Of a DNA stretch of 64,000 bases, positions 7,087-15,953 are shown in pieces. Source of the DNA: Paenibacillus paeoniae (GTDB lineage Bacteria > Bacillota > Bacilli > Paenibacillales > Paenibacillaceae); assembly GCF_003388735.1 (NCBI RefSeq), contig NZ_QUBQ01000002.1:744001-808000 (forward strand). The letters are read 5' to 3'. The notes under the pieces were generated by a model. It was not told the DNA's origin. It did no database searches and saw only the letters and a program-made list of their open reading frames with translations. A program made the position numbers and the translations under genes. Numbering within the stretch: position 1 is the stretch's first letter; each line of letters begins with the position of its first letter.

Positions 7087-9168
7087 TTAGTTGCGTTTGT
7101 TCACTAAAAACAGGTCGCCGAATGCGTTTGCGTCCTTGTAGCCGATGCCGCTGTTGTACTCAATCCAGCCCTTGCGACCCTGACCGTCGTTATCATTCAC
7201 AAGCAGCGAAAACTTCAAATGCATCCCTTCTGTCGGAGCCGCTACCCCCAGTTCAGCCCATGGCAATGCGATCTCGTATACCGTCTGATCATTGGAGCGG
7301 CTAATGCCGGTCTTCATCGCATGTACTTTACCCGGCCTAAATTCCGGCGGTGCGAGCCAACGGAAGTTGGCAGGTGAGCCGTTCTCATGCAGCGCAACGC
7401 CAAACTCATGAACGCCCTGCGGTGTGCCCGACTGATCGACAAGTCGTAACGAGAACTGCACACTGTCCCCCATATAAATGCCGAAAGCCGTTTCCTGCTG
7501 CACATGCCGGTCATCCTTCATTTCCAGAGCCAAATATACATATTCTTCATCCCATGCGACATAGCCTTGCCCGCTCAGATCATCAGCTCCCGCGTATTCT
7601 TTCATATGCAATTGAGATTCGCCGTTCAGCGGAAACGGGTAGTCTCTTCTCCAATCCTCCAGAGAGCCATCGATGGTGAGCGGACCGGTCCTTTTTTCAG
7701 CAGCATATACATAGGTCATCAGCGACGTTTCTTGAAGAACGGCACCAGCCGAATTCTCATAGACAACCACTGGCGCTTCTTCCGAATAGAATGGCATCGT
7801 CAGCTTCTTGACTGCGCCAGGCTGAATCGACTTCAGCTCGTAAGACTCGACACGGCTTCCTTCCGAATCCTGATAGCGAATCGTAACCTTTCCTTGCAAT
7901 GCGGTCGGATAGCTATTCTTAATTGAGAGATTGGTGTGTAGCTGTTGTTCCCCCGCATTGTAAAACACCGTTCGCTCATAGCTCAGCCGATCCTTCACCT
8001 TTATATACAGCGTTAATGGCAACGAGCCAGACTGATCTGTCCCGATTCGAACCGGATAGACCCCCGACGCCGCATCCTCCGGGATCGCCACTTGCACCTC
8101 CGCATTTTCACCGGAAGAGAAGGCTGTCTGACCTACCAATTCCCAGCCCTTTGGCAGCTTCGCCTGGAGTTGGCCCGATGTCTCAACGAAAAACGCTTGT
8201 CTCAACAGCTGAAGCTGAGCGTACTCTCCGGCAAATGCACCAAGCTCCGTATCCTCCGGTAAAAAGATCTGCTGCGAGGCGGTTATCGCATTTCTCAAGA
8301 AGTGAGTTGTAGACTGCACTACCTGCTCCCACACTTTAGGATCCTGATAGCTATGCCCTCCACCTTCCATCGTGACCAACTGACGATAGACATTGGCCGC
8401 TCCCAGCATGTCGAACAGCCGCACGCTCTGCTCATAAGGAACCAGCTGATCCTCCGTGCCGTGAATGATCAGAGTAGAAGGATAGTTCTCCGTAATCTCC
8501 CCCCTGAAGAGCGGACCATAAATATCAATCACGGCAAATAATCGGGGGGCATCCTCTTCCTCCACAGCCTTGTATCGGCTGGCAAACGTAACTGCGAGCT
8601 GCCCGCCCGCCGAATCGCCGCCAACAGCTGTATAACGGGTATCGATTCGATACGATTCCTGGTTGTCCTTAAGCCATGCCAAGGCATCCCCCATATCTTC
8701 TATCGCGTCCGCAATCGTTCCTTTCATATCGGCCTGCGGACTGACACGCAATCGATAATTGGCCGATGCTACCACATATCCGCGGCTAACCCATTCCTCG
8801 GCAATCGCTTCTGCATCCCTCTTATCTCCAGAGTTGAAGCCTCCGCCATGAATGAACAAGATAAGCGGCCGTGACGCAGCTTCCTCTTGAAGCGGCTCAT
8901 AAATATCCAATGCCAGCGATTCCTGTCTGCCATGCTCGTTCTCTTTGGTCGCATAGACCAAATCTTTGTGCGAGTTCACCTTATAAAGGGGTTCCAACAG
9001 CCAGTCTTCCTGATGCTCTGAGTTCATTGGCTTACCCGTTTCCTGAGGATTCATCGCCTCTTCCCTCCCATCGCCGCGTCCCGCTCCTCCAAGCGAACCG
9101 AATACAACGGCTAAGATCGTCAATACGGCAAGACCTAAAACAGCCAAGTATACCCTTTTAGCTCGCAA
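7087..9168 (-). CDS. Secreted alpha/beta-hydrolase (esterase) with C-terminal CBM9-like domain
   Basis: 693-residue exported or membrane-anchored hydrolase. Residues 1-30 are a signal sequence/anchor (VYLAVLGLAVLTILAVVFGSL). Residues about 75-300 are an esterase: oxyanion hole LFIHGGGFNSGDKR, nucleophile elbow VGGDSAGGQL, acid at HGTEDQLVPYEQS, and His in GGGHSYQDPK. A middle part has beta-sandwich character. Residues about 500-690 resemble family 9 carbohydrate-binding/CBM9-like domains (TIDGSLEDW, AWDEEYVYLALEMKDDRHVQ, ending WIEYNSGIG). This suggests deacylation of a polysaccharide or glycoside outside the cell. The start is TTG at 9168, eight bases after GGGGAGG; the ATG at 9175 opens a five-codon dead frame. 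Confidence 0.85.
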   Translation of the reverse strand: MRAKRVYLAVLGLAVLTILAVVFGSLGGAGRGDGREEAMNPQETGKPMNSEHQEDWLLEPLYKVNSHKDLVYATKENEHGRQESLALDIYEPLQEEAASRPLILFIHGGGFNSGDKRDAEAIAEEWVSRGYVVASANYRLRVSPQADMKGTIADAIEDMGDALAWLKDNQESYRIDTRYTAVGGDSAGGQLAVTFASRYKAVEEEDAPRLFAVIDIYGPLFRGEITENYPSTLIIHGTEDQLVPYEQSVRLFDMLGAANVYRQLVTMEGGGHSYQDPKVWEQVVQSTTHFLRNAITASQQIFLPEDTELGAFAGEYAQLQLLRQAFFVETSGQLQAKLPKGWELVGQTAFSSGENAEVQVAIPEDAASGVYPVRIGTDQSGSLPLTLYIKVKDRLSYERTVFYNAGEQQLHTNLSIKNSYPTALQGKVTIRYQDSEGSRVESYELKSIQPGAVKKLTMPFYSEEAPVVVYENSAGAVLQETSLMTYVYAAEKRTGPLTIDGSLEDWRRDYPFPLNGESQLHMKEYAGADDLSGQGYVAWDEEYVYLALEMKDDRHVQQETAFGIYMGDSVQFSLRLVDQSGTPQGVHEFGVALHENGSPANFRWLAPPEFRPGKVHAMKTGISRSNDQTVYEIALPWAELGVAAPTEGMHLKFSLLVNDNDGQGRKGWIEYNSGIGYKDANAFGDLFLVNKRN

Positions 9169-9351
9169 CGTTCATTCCTCCCCAACCCTATTAATTGGAT
9201 GCCGATACCTTAATTCTTCCAAACTCGGAATAGGGAATGAAGTGGTTAAACTATGCAAGTTATGCTCGTTTCTATCTTCTTTTTGGGGGAATACACCTTC
9301 TGCTTGGCATTCATGTCAGTTCACGCTTTCGAAAGAGTCCGGTATTGCTCA

Positions 9352-11007
9352 TCAACTGCTTTCTGTAAGCAAAGCCGGCAGCCTTTCCAACAACTTCTCT
9401 CTCGTAAAGGCGTCTCCGATATTCCATTTCGATTCCTCTACGAGATAGGCATGTCCTTCCTGCACGGCCTCCAAGCTATTCCATAGCGAGCTGCTCCACA
9501 ACGCTTCCGTCGATTCTCTCGATGTGGGATCAGCAGGCAAAATCAAAAATACGCGATTTCCCGCATAGTCCCGAATTTGGGATTCGCTAATTTCCTGATA
9601 AGCCCGGTGCTGATTGCGGAGCGATTGAACGCGTTTGGTTGGTCTAAATCCAAGCGGATGATAAAGCGTTTCGGTTAATCCGATTGTTCCCATGACGAAT
9701 AAACGATTCCCCCGATGATAGGTGAATACGGATGCAGTCTCATCATTCCGGATAGCAGGCTCCAGTTCTCTCCACATCTCCTCCGATTGATGCTCAAACC
9801 GATGAAGCCATGTCTCTGCTTCCCGGCGCTTGCCAAACCAATGACCAAGCGTAATCAACCGGTCCTCCAGTGGCTGAAAACTATCAAAAGTAACCGTCGG
9901 CGCAATCTTGGCAACGTCCTTATATTGTCCCTCATCCGTGTTCGCATAAATAATCAGATCAGGACTAAGCTCCTCGACGGTGCCGAGTTCAAGCGGGGTC
10001 CCCACATTTACAATGGCTTGCAATTCTTCTTCGTACCAAGTACCTTTCAAGCTGTAACTGCACCCCACCGGCTTGATGCCAAGGGAAAGCAGATCGCCAA
10101 TGGTTTCCCCATAAAAGACGATGCGATTAGGATGAGCGGGAATATGCACCTCATGACCTGTCCAGTCTCGAACGGATATTTTTTTCCTCATCGCCGCTAC
10201 ATATTGCCTTGGAGCAAACCCTGTCGACTGCCGGAACCTTCTGCTAAAATAGTATTCATCCACAAAACCCGTCTGACTAGCAATCTCCCTGAGAGGCGCA
10301 TCCGTTCTGAGCAGCATCTCCTTCGCCCGCGTCATGCGCAGCTCTGCGATATAATCATTTGGCTTCACTCCGGTAAGTTCCCTGAAGATAGAGGAGTATT
10401 GCCAATAAGGCAATTCCGCCCTGCTGGCAAGCTCTCTAACGGTGAGCGAATCCGTGAAATGATGATTGACATATTGAATGGACGACTCCACCGCATGCAG
10501 CGGAGAATCCGTCCCCTTCGAATCATGATGTTGCTCCAGCAGAAAACCAATCAGCTCCTGAAATAATTGGTTTCTCTTGAATCGCTCAATGCCGTCCATC
10601 TCTACCACACACTCCACTAATTGCTCTGCAATTTGCATCATTCGAGTGAAGGGGTAGGCCTTGAGCGGACCCTGATCCGACCACAATGGACCCGCATATG
10701 GATCCATCCTGCCTTCTTCCGAATAAATCACCCGAAAGGATAATTGGAAGTACTGCAAAACGGATCTCCCTTTATTTTCAATGCTAAAGTTCATCCCGGG
10801 AAGCAGGCAAAACGACTGTTTCGCCTGAATGCGGTACAAATCGTCACCTATGATTAGCTGCCCTTCGCCCTTCCGGAATACGAGCAGAAGATAAGAATCG
10901 GATACGCTCCGTTCGATTCTCTCTATCTCCACGCTATGTATAAGGGTGCTGTCTGTTAATTGGAATAATAACGAACCGATCGGTATCGATGAATGGCTAG
11001 CTCTCAT
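9352..11007 (-). CDS. AraC-family regulator fused to a siderophore-binding (FhuD/BtuF-like) domain
   Basis: 551 residues in three parts: an N-terminal cupin-type region (about 1-140), an AraC DNA-binding domain (about 165-265, LTVRELASRAELPYWQYSSIF and PLREIASQTGFVDEYYFSRRF), and a periplasmic-binding-protein domain (about 275-551). This is the architecture of Btr of B. subtilis, which senses ferric siderophore in the cytoplasm and activates uptake genes. The binding domain is clearly paralogous to the lipoprotein at 11126-12136 (DWTGHEV against DWGGHDV; RIVFYGETIGDLLSLGI against RIVFHGETTGDLLALGI). The start at 11007 follows AGAGGCGGAGAG. The ORF can be extended to 11079, but that would translate through the Fur box. 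Confidence 0.9.
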   Translation of the reverse strand: MRASHSSIPIGSLLFQLTDSTLIHSVEIERIERSVSDSYLLLVFRKGEGQLIIGDDLYRIQAKQSFCLLPGMNFSIENKGRSVLQYFQLSFRVIYSEEGRMDPYAGPLWSDQGPLKAYPFTRMMQIAEQLVECVVEMDGIERFKRNQLFQELIGFLLEQHHDSKGTDSPLHAVESSIQYVNHHFTDSLTVRELASRAELPYWQYSSIFRELTGVKPNDYIAELRMTRAKEMLLRTDAPLREIASQTGFVDEYYFSRRFRQSTGFAPRQYVAAMRKKISVRDWTGHEVHIPAHPNRIVFYGETIGDLLSLGIKPVGCSYSLKGTWYEEELQAIVNVGTPLELGTVEELSPDLIIYANTDEGQYKDVAKIAPTVTFDSFQPLEDRLITLGHWFGKRREAETWLHRFEHQSEEMWRELEPAIRNDETASVFTYHRGNRLFVMGTIGLTETLYHPLGFRPTKRVQSLRNQHRAYQEISESQIRDYAGNRVFLILPADPTSRESTEALWSSSLWNSLEAVQEGHAYLVEESKWNIGDAFTREKLLERLPALLTESS

Positions 11008-11027
11008 GTCTCTCCGCCTCTTGTCAG

Positions 11028-11042
11028 TGATAATCATTATCA
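11028..11042 (-). promoter_or_regulatory. Fur box of the AraC/binding-domain regulator
   Basis: TGATAATCATTATCA, a perfect 7-1-7 Fur palindrome, 20 bases before the start codon. It overlaps a plausible -10 (GATAAT). It predicts repression by Fur with iron. Confidence 0.92.
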
Positions 11043-11057
11043 ATAAATTGATTTTAA

Positions 11058-11098
11058 CGAAAAAAAAGAAGCTTTTCAACGTTAGTCGAAAGCTTCTT
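11058..11098 (-). terminator. Rho-independent terminator of the siderophore-binding gene
   Basis: Minus-strand AAGAAGCTTT/AAAGCTTCTT stem (10 pairs, small bulge) followed by TTTTTTCG. It separates the lipoprotein gene from the regulator's Fur-controlled promoter. Confidence 0.85.
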
Positions 11099-11125
11099 GC
11101 TTCATTTAGCAGATATTAGGTTCTA

Positions 11126-12136
11126 TTATGGCTTCATTAGAAGCTGAGGCAGTTCATCCAATAGCAATTGCCGGGAAGTGGCATCGCTTGATGCTTTGTT
11201 AATCGGCAACTCATACACATAGCCGTTCTTCACTGCCGGAAGCCCTTTCCACAATGCACTGTCTATCAATGCTTTTGTATCTCCCTTAGCCTCTTCTGAC
11301 TCCGGCGTCAGGACGAATATGCGGTCTCCTACAAATTCAGGAAGCTTCTCCATCGAAATTTCGACGAATCCGACTCCTTCGCTTATCGAGCTCTTGATCG
11401 GTTCCGTCATCTTGAAGCCGCCTTCGCTATAGAGCAGTTGCGGCAATCCAGCAGCTAACATGATGAATAGGCGATTGCCTGGATAAAACGTAATAACCGA
11501 AGCCGTCTCGTCTTCACTTACGCCACTTGCGCGAAGAGACTTCCACATTTCCGTTTCCTGTTGCTTGTACTTCTCCAGCCATTCCTGAGCTTCCTTCTCT
11601 TTGCCCAGCAATTCACCAAGCGTAGCCATCCGCTCGGGCAGCGTTGCGAACGTATCGAACGTCACCGTCGGCGCAACTTTGGACAACTTCTGGTACTGCT
11701 CCTCGTCATTGTTGGCCACGATAATTAAGTCCGCGTCGAGTTCAATTGCCTTTTCTACATTTAACGGGAATCCGACGTCTTCGACATTGGCCATACGTTC
11801 TTCGAATACGGCGCCACTAATGCTAGCTTGCATTATACCAACTGGCATGATGCCAAGCGCCAGCAAATCTCCAGTTGTCTCTCCATGGAAGACGATTCGT
11901 TTTGGATCATTCGGTACCTCGACGTCATGTCCCCCCCAGTCCTTGAACATACGCACAGCCGAACCTTCATTTTCAGTTACCTCTGCTTTTCCCCCATTGG
12001 AAGCAACCTCTGGCGAAGCAGATGGTTTAGTTACCGAATTTGTTTCGTTGCCGCATGCGCTTAAGGCAAGCGCCGCGACAGCCGCCAGCATCATGAGCTT
12101 CCAAGGTTGAGTAAGGCGGTTTTTTTGCTTATTCAT
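11126..12136 (-). CDS. Iron-siderophore ABC transporter substrate-binding lipoprotein
   Basis: 336-residue FhuD/FepB-class binding protein. Signal peptide with lipobox ALSAC-GN at about 24-29, then a two-lobe fold joined by a long helix (PERMATLGELLGKEKEAQEWLEKYKQQE). Hallmarks are DPKRIVFHGETTGDLLALGI and ADLIIVANNDEEQYQKLSKVAPTVTFD. It delivers a ferric siderophore to an ABC importer. No permease or ATPase gene is next to it, so it must use components encoded elsewhere. A perfect Fur box lies 30 bases upstream. The downstream regulator carries a homologous ligand-binding domain, so both probably recognise the same siderophore. Confidence 0.92.
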   Translation of the reverse strand: MNKQKNRLTQPWKLMMLAAVAALALSACGNETNSVTKPSASPEVASNGGKAEVTENEGSAVRMFKDWGGHDVEVPNDPKRIVFHGETTGDLLALGIMPVGIMQASISGAVFEERMANVEDVGFPLNVEKAIELDADLIIVANNDEEQYQKLSKVAPTVTFDTFATLPERMATLGELLGKEKEAQEWLEKYKQQETEMWKSLRASGVSEDETASVITFYPGNRLFIMLAAGLPQLLYSEGGFKMTEPIKSSISEGVGFVEISMEKLPEFVGDRIFVLTPESEEAKGDTKALIDSALWKGLPAVKNGYVYELPINKASSDATSRQLLLDELPQLLMKP

Positions 12137-12167
12137 GTTAAATCCCCTTTTCTTCTGTCAATGTTAA

Positions 12168-12182
12168 TGATAATCATTATCA
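12168..12182 (-). promoter_or_regulatory. Fur box of the siderophore-binding lipoprotein
   Basis: The same perfect palindrome TGATAATCATTATCA as at 11028-11042, placed 31 bases before the lipoprotein ATG. Confidence 0.92.
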
Positions 12183-12343
12183 CTTTGTCAGTATAGACGG
12201 GGATTCATTTTTCATCAATGGACATTTTGAAATCGGTTGTTTTGTTTTATACAAATTGATTCCGAGCTGCGCGTAGCCCTTCCCGGTTGATATATCTCTA
12301 TGAACGGCTCGCCCGGGAAGAACTATGGTGCACGGCTTGTAAT

Positions 12344-13468
12344 CTAGCTGACAAATGTCCTCAACATATTGGCCTCATCTCTAAATGCCTCATCGGCATC
12401 TTCCAATCGATCCGCAATGGCATCGCACTGCTCGGCCTGCTCTGGGGTTAGTTTTCCCGAGAAATGCAGGGCTTCCAGATAGAAACTCATTTTCTCCCGG
12501 ACCTCCCCATCAAAACCTTGCAAATCGGCAGCTATCTCTGTCAGCCGCTCGATACTCTCTTGCGCCAGCTCGTTCCCAAAACGGCTAAGCTGCACAAAGA
12601 TTTCCATAAACGGTTTCTGGAATGAATAGGGTTCGGAACCTAAAGATTCTCTTAGAATGCCATCGGACCAATAGGCTATAGATTCGGCTAAAGACAAGTT
12701 TTCGTTGCCTTTCATAACTTCCTCGAATTTGGAATCCAACTCTTTCACATCAGGGAACACTTGGTAGAACAAATCCTCATCAATGGTCTTTCTCATGGTA
12801 ATGCTATAATCGACATAATCATCACCGCATGCCGCAAACGCAATAAAATCGCTTGTGGTATTAAGAAGACCAAACGCTTGATCAGCGATGAGCCGTTTCA
12901 CTGTGTTTAACACACATACATAATAGCCATCATCTATAACCCCTGACTCAATTGCCGCAACAGGAACTCCGATGACCGCCTCTTCGATTGTCTCCTTAGA
13001 CTCATAAGAGACAGCACTATGGACCTTCACGAAATGATCGATATGCCTGCCTGACTCGCTTGCTGTGTCAAACCAAAACTGAAAGTCGAAATCCCCGGAA
13101 TTATATTTAAGCTGAATGGTTCGATCTCTATCATATTCATCCTCTTTTTCGTTTTGATAGGAGCTCAGCGTTTCCTTAAAGCAGCTCTCCGTATTCATAT
13201 AGACATATAAACCCCGATGTTCATCAGTATATAAGTTAAACGCATAAACTTCTTTGTTATCAGCGCTGTCGGCGAATTCTTGAATTATTCGCTTGCACTC
13301 CTCGACCAAGGCATCTGTGAAGCTCTCTAACGTTGTGACTTCTACAGAAGGACGAATTGTACTATAACTAACCTGACCATCTTCATCTAGCATGTAATAG
13401 CCCGTACTCGCCACCGGCGTTCTTCCGTCCAACAAGCGGCCAATCATAGAATAATAGTAGTTGCTCAC
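12344..13468 (-). CDS. DUF4303-like protein, 374 aa
   Basis: Acidic cytoplasmic protein with no signal peptide. The N-terminal 220 residues have the pattern of DUF4303 proteins (FTDALVEECKRIIQEFAD, then EVYAFNLYTDEHRGLYVYMNTE). The C-terminal 150 residues are helical and acidic. Some DUF4303 relatives act as immunity proteins in polymorphic toxin systems, but no toxin gene is nearby, so this role is only a possibility. The start is GTG at 13468, preceded by AGGAGATTTGAA. It is divergent from the DUF5412 gene. Confidence 0.6.
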   Translation of the reverse strand: MSNYYYSMIGRLLDGRTPVASTGYYMLDEDGQVSYSTIRPSVEVTTLESFTDALVEECKRIIQEFADSADNKEVYAFNLYTDEHRGLYVYMNTESCFKETLSSYQNEKEDEYDRDRTIQLKYNSGDFDFQFWFDTASESGRHIDHFVKVHSAVSYESKETIEEAVIGVPVAAIESGVIDDGYYVCVLNTVKRLIADQAFGLLNTTSDFIAFAACGDDYVDYSITMRKTIDEDLFYQVFPDVKELDSKFEEVMKGNENLSLAESIAYWSDGILRESLGSEPYSFQKPFMEIFVQLSRFGNELAQESIERLTEIAADLQGFDGEVREKMSFYLEALHFSGKLTPEQAEQCDAIADRLEDADEAFRDEANMLRTFVS

Positions 13469-13614
13469 TTCAAATCTCCTCTCAAATACAATCTTGGCAT
13501 CTGAATCCTGTAAAAATCAGCTATATCATTCCAAAACCTTCATCGTATAGATCGGCAAAATCATCGTAAATATGAACACAATTGGATATTTATGGATCAC
13601 TCTATTAAAATAGA

Positions 13615-13620
13615 TATAAT
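13615..13620 (+). promoter_or_regulatory. -10 box of the DUF5412 gene
   Basis: TATAAT at 37 bases before the TTG start of the 13657 gene. No good -35 hexamer is seen at 16-18 bases. Confidence 0.5.
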
Positions 13621-13656
13621 GTAAGTCATAATCGATTTAACTAGGGAGGTACCACT

Positions 13657-14091
13657 TTGAAGAAATGGTTCATCCTACTAGGTTCATTGTTGCTAGGGTT
13701 GAGCGCTTGTTTCATTTATATGAATCTTCCATATGAATTCAAATACGAAGAGGGAGAATTGCGGGAAGAGGTCACCTCGCCTTCCGGCCGCTATACTGCG
13801 CAATATTATGACCAGATGTACGGAGGCGCCGCAGGGGGCGTTAATCTTTTCGTCAATATCGTCTCTCATTTGGAGGACGACGCTGTGAGAACCGTATATT
13901 TCAGCGATGCCAACTCTTACTTTCATATCCATTGGTTAAATGATGATCAGCTTGCAATCAGGCACTTGGGCGGAGGAGATCAGAGCATCGTCCTTACGAT
14001 CGGACAAGAAATCTATGATGGGACAGGAAAGGCTTGCCGCAACTATGCGATAACGAAACATTATACTTGTTACTCCAAAAAATCACTTTAA
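13657..14091 (+). CDS. DUF5412-like secreted or membrane-anchored protein, 144 aa
   Basis: Small exported protein: the N-terminal segment WFILLGSLLLGLSACFIYM is a signal/anchor with a possible lipobox (GLSAC), followed by a soluble beta-rich part (SPSGRYTAQYYDQMYGGAAGGVNLFVNIV, VYFSDANSYFHIHWLNDDQLAI). This pattern fits the DUF5412 family of Bacillales. The function is unknown. The start is TTG, seven bases after GGGAGG. It is monocistronic, with a good terminator right behind it. Confidence 0.7.
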   Translation: MKKWFILLGSLLLGLSACFIYMNLPYEFKYEEGELREEVTSPSGRYTAQYYDQMYGGAAGGVNLFVNIVSHLEDDAVRTVYFSDANSYFHIHWLNDDQLAIRHLGGGDQSIVLTIGQEIYDGTGKACRNYAITKHYTCYSKKSL

Positions 14092-14094
14092 ATA

Positions 14095-14139
14095 AGAGCC
14101 GAGTCGGCCGTTCGATGGAACGCTGGTCAGGCTCTTTTT
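14095..14139 (+). terminator. Rho-independent terminator of the DUF5412 gene
   Basis: Stem AGAGCC/GGCTCT continuing into GGCCGTTC/GAACGCT pairing, followed by TTTTTG. Confidence 0.8.
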
Positions 14140-14229
14140 GTTGCCCGCAGGCAGCCACAGCTGAGGCAAAGAAGACTAATTGAAATCTGTATAACTCCCA
14201 TGATGCATTGCACGCAAGCTATCAATTAT

Positions 14230-14274
14230 ATAGCCAATTTGGTATTGGATTGGTTGATTCATCACTGGTACAGT
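14230..14274 (+). promoter_or_regulatory. Island operator/promoter 1 (sulfonate-type ABC operon)
   Basis: ATA-N10-TATTGGA, then 19 bases, then -10 TACAGT. There is no consensus -35; the TATTGGA element covers its place, as expected of an activator-dependent promoter. The same layout recurs at five other promoters in this window. Confidence 0.7.
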
Positions 14275-14335
14275 AGTACCAATATGCGACATATCATAGT
14301 GGAATAGTATGAATTTAAAGAAAGGAGTGGACCTA

Positions 14336-15139
14336 ATGTTGCATGAACATGCTCCCATTTTGTCGGTTGACGGCGTCACCGTAGCATTCAAAAGTCCCGG
14401 TCAAGCTGCGGACAGGCATGTCTTGAATCGGCTAAAGCTCTCTGTGGAAGCCGGACAGTTCATATGTCTGCTCGGCCCCAGCGGCTGCGGAAAAACGACG
14501 CTGCTGAATTGCGTAGCCGGATTTCAGCCTTATGAAGGCCATATCTATTTTAACGGTGCAAAAATTGAGAAGCCCGGGAAGGAGCGCGGAGTCGTCTTTC
14601 AGGAATATGCTCTGTTTCCTTGGTTTACGGTTGAGCAAAACGTGGAGTTCGGTCTGCGAGTGAACGGAGTTCCGGCAGCGGAGCGCAAGGAGCAAGCCCG
14701 GCATTATATTAGGATGGTTGGCTTGGCCGGCTTCGAGAAGCACTATCCCGGCAAGCTGTCGGGCGGCATGAAGCAGCGCGCTGGACTGGCAAGGGTGCTC
14801 GCCAATGAACCGAGCATGTTGTTGATGGATGAGCCGTTCGCGGCACTTGATGAGCAGACCCGCGAGAAGCTGCAGACGGAATTGCTGGGCATATGGGAAA
14901 AACAGCGCAAAACCTGCCTGTTTGTCACCCATAGCATACAGGAGGCGGTTTATTTGGCTGATCGAGTGATCGTCCTGCAGCCGAATCCCGCGCATATTGC
15001 TCTGGACCTTCGCATTGATCTGCCGAGATTGCGGAATCGCCATGACGAGAAGCTGCTTCAGTATCAAGCACGAATTAGCGAAGCATTGCGAGAAGGAGAG
15101 CGCGAGTATGGAGAACACCTTTCCGTCATTACCGCATAA
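14336..15139 (+). CDS. ABC transporter ATPase, sulfonate/nitrate/taurine (SsuB/TauB) type
   Basis: 267-residue cytoplasmic ATPase that powers import. Walker A GPSGCGKTTL, Q-loop VVFQEYALFPWFTVEQNVEFGLR (typical of the SsuB/TauB/NrtD branch), signature LSGGMKQR, Walker B LLMDEPFAALD and switch His FVTHSIQEA are all intact. The ATG at 14336 follows AAAGGAGTGG. First gene of a three-gene operon. The permease start overlaps its last 32 bases, which implies translational coupling. It lies under island operator 1. Confidence 0.92.
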   Translation: MLHEHAPILSVDGVTVAFKSPGQAADRHVLNRLKLSVEAGQFICLLGPSGCGKTTLLNCVAGFQPYEGHIYFNGAKIEKPGKERGVVFQEYALFPWFTVEQNVEFGLRVNGVPAAERKEQARHYIRMVGLAGFEKHYPGKLSGGMKQRAGLARVLANEPSMLLMDEPFAALDEQTREKLQTELLGIWEKQRKTCLFVTHSIQEAVYLADRVIVLQPNPAHIALDLRIDLPRLRNRHDEKLLQYQARISEALREGEREYGEHLSVITA

Positions 15140-15932
15140 GCGAGTACGTCCTTCCCTTATCCGGCGTTTTCTGCCCATACAAGGCAAGGCGTGGTTGCGG
15201 CTTCTAATTAGACTGTCCGGCCTATCCCTGCTGCTGCTTGCTTGGGGACTGATCACCGGCCTCGGCTATGTCGCTCCCGCCCAACTGCCCAGTCCAGTTG
15301 CCACGCTGGAAACGATGTCGCATATGCTTGGAGACGGCTCACTTGTCCTTCATGCGCTGTCCAGCTTAAAGCGTGTCTTCTTCGGCTTCGGCGTTGCCTT
15401 TGCGATTGCACTCCCGCTGGGACTGATGCTTGGCTCCTCCCGCTTGCTTCGGGATGCGATTAATCCTGTCATTGAGCTGCTTCGTCCGATACCGCCGCTC
15501 GCCTTTATTTCCTTGGCCATCTTGTGGCTCGGTATCGACGAATGGTCCAAAATATCCATTATTATTTACGGAGCTTTCTTCCCCCTCCTTCTGAACATTA
15601 CAGGAGGGATCAGTCAAGTCGATCCCGTGCATATTCGGGCGGCGCAATCGCTCGGGGCACGCAAACTGCATATTTTTTGGTACGTCACGCTTCGCGCCGC
15701 TATTCCGAACATGATGATCGGCATTCGCTCGGGCATGGGCATGGCCTTTATTTGCCTGGTCGGATCTGAGCTGATCGCTGCGAACGAAGGGCTTGGCTTC
15801 CTTATCCAGGAAGGACGATACATGTTTAAAACCGATCAAGTGCTTGTCGGCATGATCACGATTGGCATCATCGGTTATTTAATTAATTTGCTGCTTACCA
15901 CGCTGGAGAAGATTCTGCTGCGCTGGAAATAA
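15108..15932 (+). CDS. ABC transporter permease, SsuC/TauC type
   Basis: 274-residue inner-membrane permease with about six transmembrane segments. The EAA loop that contacts the ATPase is AAQSLGARKLHIFWYVTLRAAIPNM. Segments such as LGLMLGSSRLLRDAINPVIELLRPIPPLAFISL are characteristic of the SsuC/TauC family. The start at 15108 (MENTFPSL) lies behind GAAGGAGAG. The open frame extends further up to 14997, but that part lies inside the ATPase gene and looks like a shadow. Confidence 0.92.
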   Translation: MENTFPSLPHKRVRPSLIRRFLPIQGKAWLRLLIRLSGLSLLLLAWGLITGLGYVAPAQLPSPVATLETMSHMLGDGSLVLHALSSLKRVFFGFGVAFAIALPLGLMLGSSRLLRDAINPVIELLRPIPPLAFISLAILWLGIDEWSKISIIIYGAFFPLLLNITGGISQVDPVHIRAAQSLGARKLHIFWYVTLRAAIPNMMIGIRSGMGMAFICLVGSELIAANEGLGFLIQEGRYMFKTDQVLVGMITIGIIGYLINLLLTTLEKILLRWK

Positions 15933-15953
15933 ACTATTTTGGAGGCTAACCCT

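Noticed and set aside
9715..10566. 283-aa plus-strand frame within the AraC/binding-domain regulator
   Set aside because: Antisense shadow: the minus-strand protein has clear domains over the whole stretch.
11008..11079. N-terminal extension of the AraC/binding-domain regulator
   Set aside because: It would translate through the Fur box and part of a terminator; the ATG at 11007 has a good ribosome site.
14432..15256. 274-aa frame antisense to the ABC ATPase and permease genes
   Set aside because: It is a mirror of well-supported ABC genes, with no family motif of its own.
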